A stretch of 64,000 bases of DNA from CAKSHP01 sp045636325 (GTDB taxonomy: Bacteria; Bacillota; Clostridia; UBA1381; UMGS1253): positions 62,001 through 126,000 of the forward strand of contig JAZTXH010000009.1 of assembly GCA_045636325.1 (NCBI GenBank), read 5' to 3'. Positions within the stretch are counted from its first letter, which is position 1. Every line of letters begins with the position of its first letter. Both the position numbers and the translations under genes were made by a program. Of this stretch, positions 60,150 through 64,000 are shown one piece after another. A model generated the notes under the pieces. That model did not search any database. It saw only the letters and a list, made by a program, of their open reading frames with translations, and had not been told where the DNA came from.

Positions 60150-60416
60150 TTATAAGTTCACCCAGTCATCAACGATACCTACGATAGCGGCATCAACCGG
60201 TGAAGTGTCCATACTGCAACCTATTCTTGCTGCGCTTCCAGTTGCAATCAAAACAATTTCACCTATTCCGGCACCAACGTTATCAACAGCAACTATTCTG
60301 CCTTCGCCCATGCCTTCCATGGGTGAAACTATTAAAAACTTACTTCCAACAAGATTTTCATTTTTTCGTGTCGCAACAACACTTCCTACAACCTTACCAA
60401 CAATCATGAATTTCAC
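60150..60416 (-). CDS. EutN/CcmL-family pentameric shell vertex protein
   Basis: The 88-residue protein starts MKFMIVGKVVGSVVATRKNE and shows FLIVSPMEGMGEGRIVAVDNVGAGIGEIVLIATGSAAR in pieces typical of BMC-P proteins, which cap the corners of the icosahedral shell. It lies 26 bases before pduS and 91 bases after the extended hexamer gene, with a hairpin in that gap. Confidence 0.95.
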   Translation of the reverse strand: MKFMIVGKVVGSVVATRKNENLVGSKFLIVSPMEGMGEGRIVAVDNVGAGIGEIVLIATGSAARIGCSMDTSPVDAAIVGIVDDWVNL

Positions 60417-60444
60417 CCGTTTCCTTATAAAGTAAGCCTATATT

Positions 60445-60476
60445 ATGGCAGACGGATTTAAAAGTCCGCCTGCCAT
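60445..60476 (-). promoter_or_regulatory. Intercistronic hairpin between shell genes
   Basis: A 12-base stem with one G-T pair (ATGGCAG/CTGCCAT at the base) and an 8-base loop lies after the two hexamer shell genes. It lacks a T run on the minus strand, so it is more likely a processing or stabilising element that raises shell-protein mRNA than a terminator. Confidence 0.55.
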
Positions 60477-60507
60477 TTTTAACAGGCACATAAATTTACC
60501 TTGCTAA

Positions 60508-60912
60508 TCAAATAGCGGGTAAAATCTTTTCAACGTCACCGTGAGGTCTGGGAATTACGTGTACAGCTACTAATTCACCAAGCTTTGATGCAGAGCTGGA
60601 ACCTGCCTCTACAGCAGCTTTAACCGCACCTACGTCACCTCTTATCATAACGCTTAGAAGACCGCTACCGATTTTCTCTGTACCAACCAAAGTAACGTTT
60701 GCAGCCTTTAACATTGCGTCAGCAGCCTCTACTGCTGCAACTAAACCTCTTGTTTCTACCATACCTAATGCTTCCATTGCCATTTTTACTTCCTCCTTTA
60801 TTTTTTCCTTTACTTCATCTTTTATTTCATTAACCGCTGCAGTTGCAGTCGGCTTATCAGCTCTTACGCTTTTTGCACGGCTTCTTTTTGCCGGCGTCTT
60901 TTTTTCTTCCAT
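60508..60912 (-). CDS. PduA-like hexameric shell protein with N-terminal extension and a second internal start
   Basis: The full frame is 134 residues. Residues 44-134 are a standard BMC-H protein (MEALGMVETRGLVAAVEAAD, pore motif KIGSGLLSV, RPHGDVEKILP). Residues 1-43 are a Lys/Ala/Arg-rich tail ending in a charged helix (EIKDEVKEKIKEEVK). Both possible starts are well served: ATG 60912 has AGGGGTG seven bases before it, and ATG 60783 has AAAGGAGG eight bases before it. Two products are likely, as with PduB and PduB'. The short form has the same 91 residues as the paralogue upstream. Confidence 0.9.
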   Translation of the reverse strand: MEEKKTPAKRSRAKSVRADKPTATAAVNEIKDEVKEKIKEEVKMAMEALGMVETRGLVAAVEAADAMLKAANVTLVGTEKIGSGLLSVMIRGDVGAVKAAVEAGSSSASKLGELVAVHVIPRPHGDVEKILPAI

Positions 60913-60928
60913 TTTAAATCACCCCTGA

Positions 60929-61204
60929 TTAAAATTTGGGTAAAATCTTTTCAACATCAGCGTGGGGTCTGGGGATTACATGTACAGCTACTAATTCTCC
61001 AAGCTTTGATGCAGCATTTGCACCAACTTCTGTAGCAGCTTTAACTGCGCCAACGTCACCTCTTACCATAACACTTACAAGACCGCTACCAATCTTTTCT
61101 GTGCCGATTAAAACAACCTCTGCTGCTTTAACCATTGCATCTGCAGCCTCTACTGCTGCTGTTAAACCTCTTGTTTCTACCATACCTAATGCTTCCTGTG
61201 CCAT
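60929..61204 (-). CDS. PduA-like hexameric shell protein
   Basis: A 91-residue BMC-H protein beginning MAQEALGMVETRGLTAAVEA with the pore motif EKIGSGLVSVMV and ending RPHADVEKILPKF, very close to PduA. It forms the flat hexamers that tile the shell facets and pass small diols. The next gene is a recent duplicate of it with an added N-terminal tail. A GGAGG site precedes the start. Confidence 0.96.
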   Translation of the reverse strand: MAQEALGMVETRGLTAAVEAADAMVKAAEVVLIGTEKIGSGLVSVMVRGDVGAVKAATEVGANAASKLGELVAVHVIPRPHADVEKILPKF

Positions 61205-61243
61205 TTTTAAATTCCTCCTCTAAATATATACTTAATTTTAAAA

Positions 61244-62848
61244 TTATTCATTTATTATAGCAACCTTCAAGCCTTCCATCTTGAGGTTAGTCTGAAGTGC
61301 TTCATTTATTTTGTCTAAAGGATACTTATGAGTAATAAGATCCTTCATGGGAAGACCTATCCCCTTTGCTCTCTTTAAGAAATCAAATGTTGTTGCATAG
61401 TCTCTTAAAGTGTAAACCCATGAACCTACAACGGTAATCTCTTTTGAACAAATGTCAAAGTGAGGGTTAATTGTTGCGTCGCCACCGTTTATAAAGAAAC
61501 CAAGCTCACAAAGACCGCCGCCGTTTCTTATAAACTTATAGATATTTGCATGTGCAACGGGTGAACCGGTACACTGAAATGCAAAGTCTGCACTGTAACC
61601 GCCAAAGCTGTCACATACAGCATTACTAAGAGCTTCAATACCCTTATGGTCTTTAAAGTTTACACCCTTTGTAGCACCCATTTTCAAAGCAAAATCAAGT
61701 CTCTTTTGCTCGCCGTCAACTGCAGTGATGTTTTCAATACCCATAGTGCGAAGTATTGCAATACAGATAAGACCAATAGGTCCGCACCCCTGAACAACAA
61801 CTCTGCTGTTAAACTTCAAAATGCCTGTTGTCTTTGCACGCTCAACAGCGTGAATCAAAACTGCACATGGCTCGATAAGAATTCTTGAATCCAAATCAAG
61901 GTCACTTACGTTAAACACTGTAGAGCCGCCGCGTACTACTATGTAATCTGCAAACCAACCGTTAAGATGAATATCATCGTCCGGTAAAAGTCCGTATACA
62001 TCAGCACCGCCAACATTCTGCTTATTGAGGTCAAACATTGTTATATCGGGGTTGTCTTTAAATATCATGCAAGTAACAACCTTGTCACCGATATTCAAAG
62101 GCTTGCCCGCACTGTCAACCTTAACATTCTTACCCATTTTTACAACCTCACCTGTACCTTCATGGCCAAGTAATACAGGAATAAGACCAAATGGGTCGCG
62201 CTTATACTCATGAGCATCTGTACCGCAAACGCCACAACCTTCAACCTTAACTAAAATATCGTCATCACCAAGCTCGGGAATGGGATATTCAACAATGTCA
62301 AAATGTTCAGGCTTTGTAAGCATAGCTGCTTTACTCTTTGCAGGAATTGGACCGCTTGTCTTTTTTGTTTCTGTGCTTCCACTCATCTGCGATAAAACAC
62401 GCTTAACTATTTCTTCTATGTTTGAAGAATTAACTTCCATTGAGACACTTCCTTTCCTATTTTCTTTTTTGTCAAAATACAAAGCTTTCCTTTTTGTGTT
62501 TTTTTCATACCTTACCATTTCATCAGGTGTACTTACCAAAATTACTTTTTCTTTTTCGGAAATTTTTTCAAATCGCAAATCCGGTTTTCCTTTATACATT
62601 ATAAAGCTTACATCACCTGCTATCTTTATAAAGCCCTGATTCGACAAAGGTAAGCCCAGAGCTGCTTTATCCAAAGCTGCTTCTTCGCTTTTTGAAAGTT
62701 CATACGCGCCAAACTTACGCATGGCAAACCTGAATCTTTCATCTGCTTCGCCCGACAGAAACACAACTGCCGACTTATTATTTTTTATAATATCTTCAGC
62801 AAGAAGACGGCAAGAATATAAACTGTCCGTATAGTATGCATTTGCCAT
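61244..62848 (-). CDS. Zinc alcohol dehydrogenase with an extra N-terminal domain and an internal encapsulation helix
   Basis: The frame gives 534 residues. Residues 1 to about 135 form a domain I do not recognise (begins MANAYYTDSLYSCRLLAEDI). At residue 137 a Met begins EVNSSNIEEIVKRVLSQM, an encapsulation-type helix, then a Ser/Thr/Lys linker and a medium-chain dehydrogenase: CGVCGTDAHE and GHEGTG (zinc site), VVQGCGPIGLICIAIL (NAD site). The ATG at 62440 has AGGAAG seven bases before it, so a 398-residue enzyme can be made separately. It probably reduces propanal to propanol and recycles NAD+. GGAGG precedes the first start too. Confidence 0.9.
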   Translation of the reverse strand: MANAYYTDSLYSCRLLAEDIIKNNKSAVVFLSGEADERFRFAMRKFGAYELSKSEEAALDKAALGLPLSNQGFIKIAGDVSFIMYKGKPDLRFEKISEKEKVILVSTPDEMVRYEKNTKRKALYFDKKENRKGSVSMEVNSSNIEEIVKRVLSQMSGSTETKKTSGPIPAKSKAAMLTKPEHFDIVEYPIPELGDDDILVKVEGCGVCGTDAHEYKRDPFGLIPVLLGHEGTGEVVKMGKNVKVDSAGKPLNIGDKVVTCMIFKDNPDITMFDLNKQNVGGADVYGLLPDDDIHLNGWFADYIVVRGGSTVFNVSDLDLDSRILIEPCAVLIHAVERAKTTGILKFNSRVVVQGCGPIGLICIAILRTMGIENITAVDGEQKRLDFALKMGATKGVNFKDHKGIEALSNAVCDSFGGYSADFAFQCTGSPVAHANIYKFIRNGGGLCELGFFINGGDATINPHFDICSKEITVVGSWVYTLRDYATTFDFLKRAKGIGLPMKDLITHKYPLDKINEALQTNLKMEGLKVAIINE

Positions 62849-62863
62849 TTTCCCGCCTCCGTT

Positions 62864-63361
62864 TTATAACTTTAAAATTTCTCTTTCGAACACTTCCTTA
62901 CCATACTGCGAAAGAAAACTGTCCTGCTCTTCACTTCCGCCGCTGACTCCAATACCGCCTATTACCTTGTCTCCTACTTTTAAAACACAACCACCGCCGA
63001 AAATAACAATCTTACCTTCGTTGGTAAACTGTATTCCGTAAAGAGATTCCCCCGGCTGTGCAAGTGGCTTTAAAACTGAAGTATCCATCTTTAATGATAC
63101 AACCGTAAATGCTTTATTAACCGCCACATCATAGCTTGCAATATATGCATCATCCATACATTCAACTAACACACACCGCGCTGCTTTATTGGAAATCGCA
63201 ACCACAACTGACATACCCATCTCTTTTGCCTTTTGCCTTACTTGACTTGAAATCTTTTGCGCAAGCTCAAGAGACATATCATCAATTCCAGCACATGTAC
63301 TGCCACGGAGCTTTTCAATTGTCTTTTTCACAATTTCTTCTATTTTCTTGCTGTCTGTCAT
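62864..63361 (-). CDS. GlcG/HbpS-like protein (PduO C-terminal type) with encapsulation helix
   Basis: The 165-residue protein belongs to the DUF336 family found in PduO C-termini and heme-binding HbpS. Core motifs are MGMSVVVAISNKAARCVLVE, YDVAVNKAFTVVSLKM, IVIFGGGCVLKVGDKVIGGIGVSGG. The N-terminus (SKKIEEIVKKTIEKL) is an amphipathic helix like those on other cargo of this operon, so the protein is probably inside the compartment. Heme or cofactor binding is possible but not shown. It is 15 bases upstream of the dehydrogenase gene. Confidence 0.88.
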   Translation of the reverse strand: MTDSKKIEEIVKKTIEKLRGSTCAGIDDMSLELAQKISSQVRQKAKEMGMSVVVAISNKAARCVLVECMDDAYIASYDVAVNKAFTVVSLKMDTSVLKPLAQPGESLYGIQFTNEGKIVIFGGGCVLKVGDKVIGGIGVSGGSEEQDSFLSQYGKEVFEREILKL

Positions 63362-63401
63362 AAGTCTCCGCCCTTCTTAAAGCAGTTTCTTCCCATTTAT
63401 A

Positions 63402-64000
63402 TTATTTACCAAGCTCCTCTAACACCTTTTTTGTGATTTCAGCAATTACTGCATCTTCACCAGTGGCACTTGAACCACAGCTACCTTTGCAACCATGACA
63501 ACTGGGCTTGCCTGCTTTTGCATTAGGGCAAACATCTGCCGGATGCTTACCTGTCATACCAAACTGTCTTCTAATTTCATAAAGTCTTTCAACCTGGTCT
63601 TTTGAAAGTTCCTTAGGACCGCCAAGCTGTTTTGACAAGAACAATAACTGTGCATAGAATTCTACAGATTCCATCTTATGATATGCGGCAAGAAGAGAAT
63701 CAGAATATGCAAGTGCACCGTGATTTTCCAAAAGGACTGCATCGTAATACTGCAAGTACTTTGATACCGCATCAGGAATTTCATGTGTAGAAGGTGTGCC
63801 GTATTCCGCAATCGGAACACAACCAAGTGTGATAACAGCCTCGGGCATAATGGGCTGTGTTAGCGGAATACCTGCAATTGCAAATGCTGTTGCATACATA
63901 GGATGTGCATGAACAACACTATTAACATCAGGTCTTTCCTTGTAAACTCTCATATGCATTTTAATTTCTGAAGAGGGTTTAAAACCGCTGTATGCCTGAA
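63402..64000 (-). CDS. Class II aldolase (fuculose/rhamnulose-1-phosphate type), 5' end beyond the window
   Basis: The frame is open to the right edge and continues through GFKPSSEIKMHMRVYKERP and VVHAHPMYATAFA, the zinc-binding and substrate region of class II aldolases, then ENHGALAYSDSLLAAYHKME. The C-terminus adds a cysteine-rich linker (CPNAKAGKPSCHGCKGSCG) and an amphipathic helix (DAVIAEITKKVLEELGK), which fits a C-terminal encapsulation peptide. The enzyme would split a deoxy-ketose-1-phosphate into DHAP and lactaldehyde, the source of 1,2-propanediol. The Met at 63959 is internal, not the start. Confidence 0.9.
   Translation of the reverse strand, partial: QAYSGFKPSSEIKMHMRVYKERPDVNSVVHAHPMYATAFAIAGIPLTQPIMPEAVITLGCVPIAEYGTPSTHEIPDAVSKYLQYYDAVLLENHGALAYSDSLLAAYHKMESVEFYAQLLFLSKQLGGPKELSKDQVERLYEIRRQFGMTGKHPADVCPNAKAGKPSCHGCKGSCGSSATGEDAVIAEITKKVLEELGK

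Noticed and set aside
1..64000. CRISPR arrays, tRNA or rRNA genes, transposases, phage genes
   Set aside because: No spaced direct repeats, no tRNA T-loop motif such as GTTCGAATC, and no transposase or integrase motifs were seen in any translated frame I read.

Overview
The window looks like part of the chromosome of a low-GC, strictly anaerobic, spore-forming member of the Clostridia (Firmicutes). The signs are AGGAGG-type ribosome binding sites, many A+T-rich sigma-A promoters with 17-base spacers, sporulation genes (dipicolinate synthase dpaA/dpaB, a SpoIIQ-like protein), type III glutamine synthetase, HemW, QueH, CarD, and a propanediol-type bacterial microcompartment. Nearly all genes lie on the minus strand. 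Plus-strand exceptions are dpaAB, spoIIQ, glnN, an E2-like acyltransferase and a gene remnant. I saw no rRNA, tRNA, insertion sequence, phage gene or CRISPR array.

Layout: (1) 1-10.1 kb holds housekeeping genes on the minus strand: a cut B12-binding radical SAM gene, an M20 hydrolase, ligA, an ispH-rpsA fusion, plsC, cmk, a HutP-like gene, a BaiN-like flavoprotein and an RpiR-type regulator. (2) 10.2-11.8 kb is dpaAB on the plus strand. (3) 11.9-16.8 kb is queH and a glycerol-3-phosphate operon (GlpA-like, GlpB-like, DUF1667, a broken phosphodiesterase, GlpP). A perfect promoter and a leader terminator, a likely GlpP antitermination target, precede it. (4) 16.8-21.4 kb has malonate transporter genes madLM, rnc, acpP, plsX and pnuC. 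(5) 21.4-24.6 kb is a polar amino-acid ABC transporter. (6) 24.7-31.7 kb has an amidohydrolase, hemW, lepA, a putative DNA-repair pair and spoIIQ. (7) 31.7-41.9 kb has carD with a structured leader, an acyltransferase, carA, a carB-dapF fusion, a small attenuated gene and glnN. (8) 41.9-50.2 kb has pgsA, rimO, recX, two ATP-grasp ligases, an ACT-ACT-metallo-hydrolase, a CPBP protease, a flavodoxin and rlmD. (9) 50.3-54.5 kb has an E2-like acyltransferase and an amino-sugar cluster (XRE-GlmM fusion, GlmU-like acetyltransferase, nagB). (10) 54.6-64 kb is a microcompartment operon.

The microcompartment operon, in transcription order from the right edge, encodes a class II aldolase (cut by the window end), a GlcG/PduO-C-like protein, an alcohol dehydrogenase with an extra N-terminal domain, two PduA-like hexamer shell proteins, an EutN/CcmL pentamer protein, PduS-like and PduT-like electron-transfer proteins, a PduP-like CoA-acylating aldehyde dehydrogenase, a second trimer shell protein, PduL and a DeoR regulator. 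The likely pathway runs from fuculose- or rhamnulose-1-phosphate to lactaldehyde and 1,2-propanediol, then to propanal, and on to propanol plus propionyl-phosphate. The diol dehydratase is not in the window and is expected upstream of position 64000.

The most unusual items are: a carbamoyl-phosphate synthase small subunit whose catalytic Cys is Ser, paired with a large subunit fused to diaminopimelate epimerase; an XRE DNA-binding domain fused to phosphoglucosamine mutase; a shell protein and an alcohol dehydrogenase that each carry a second well-placed internal start; and cysteine-rich linkers next to the encapsulation helices of two different microcompartment enzymes.
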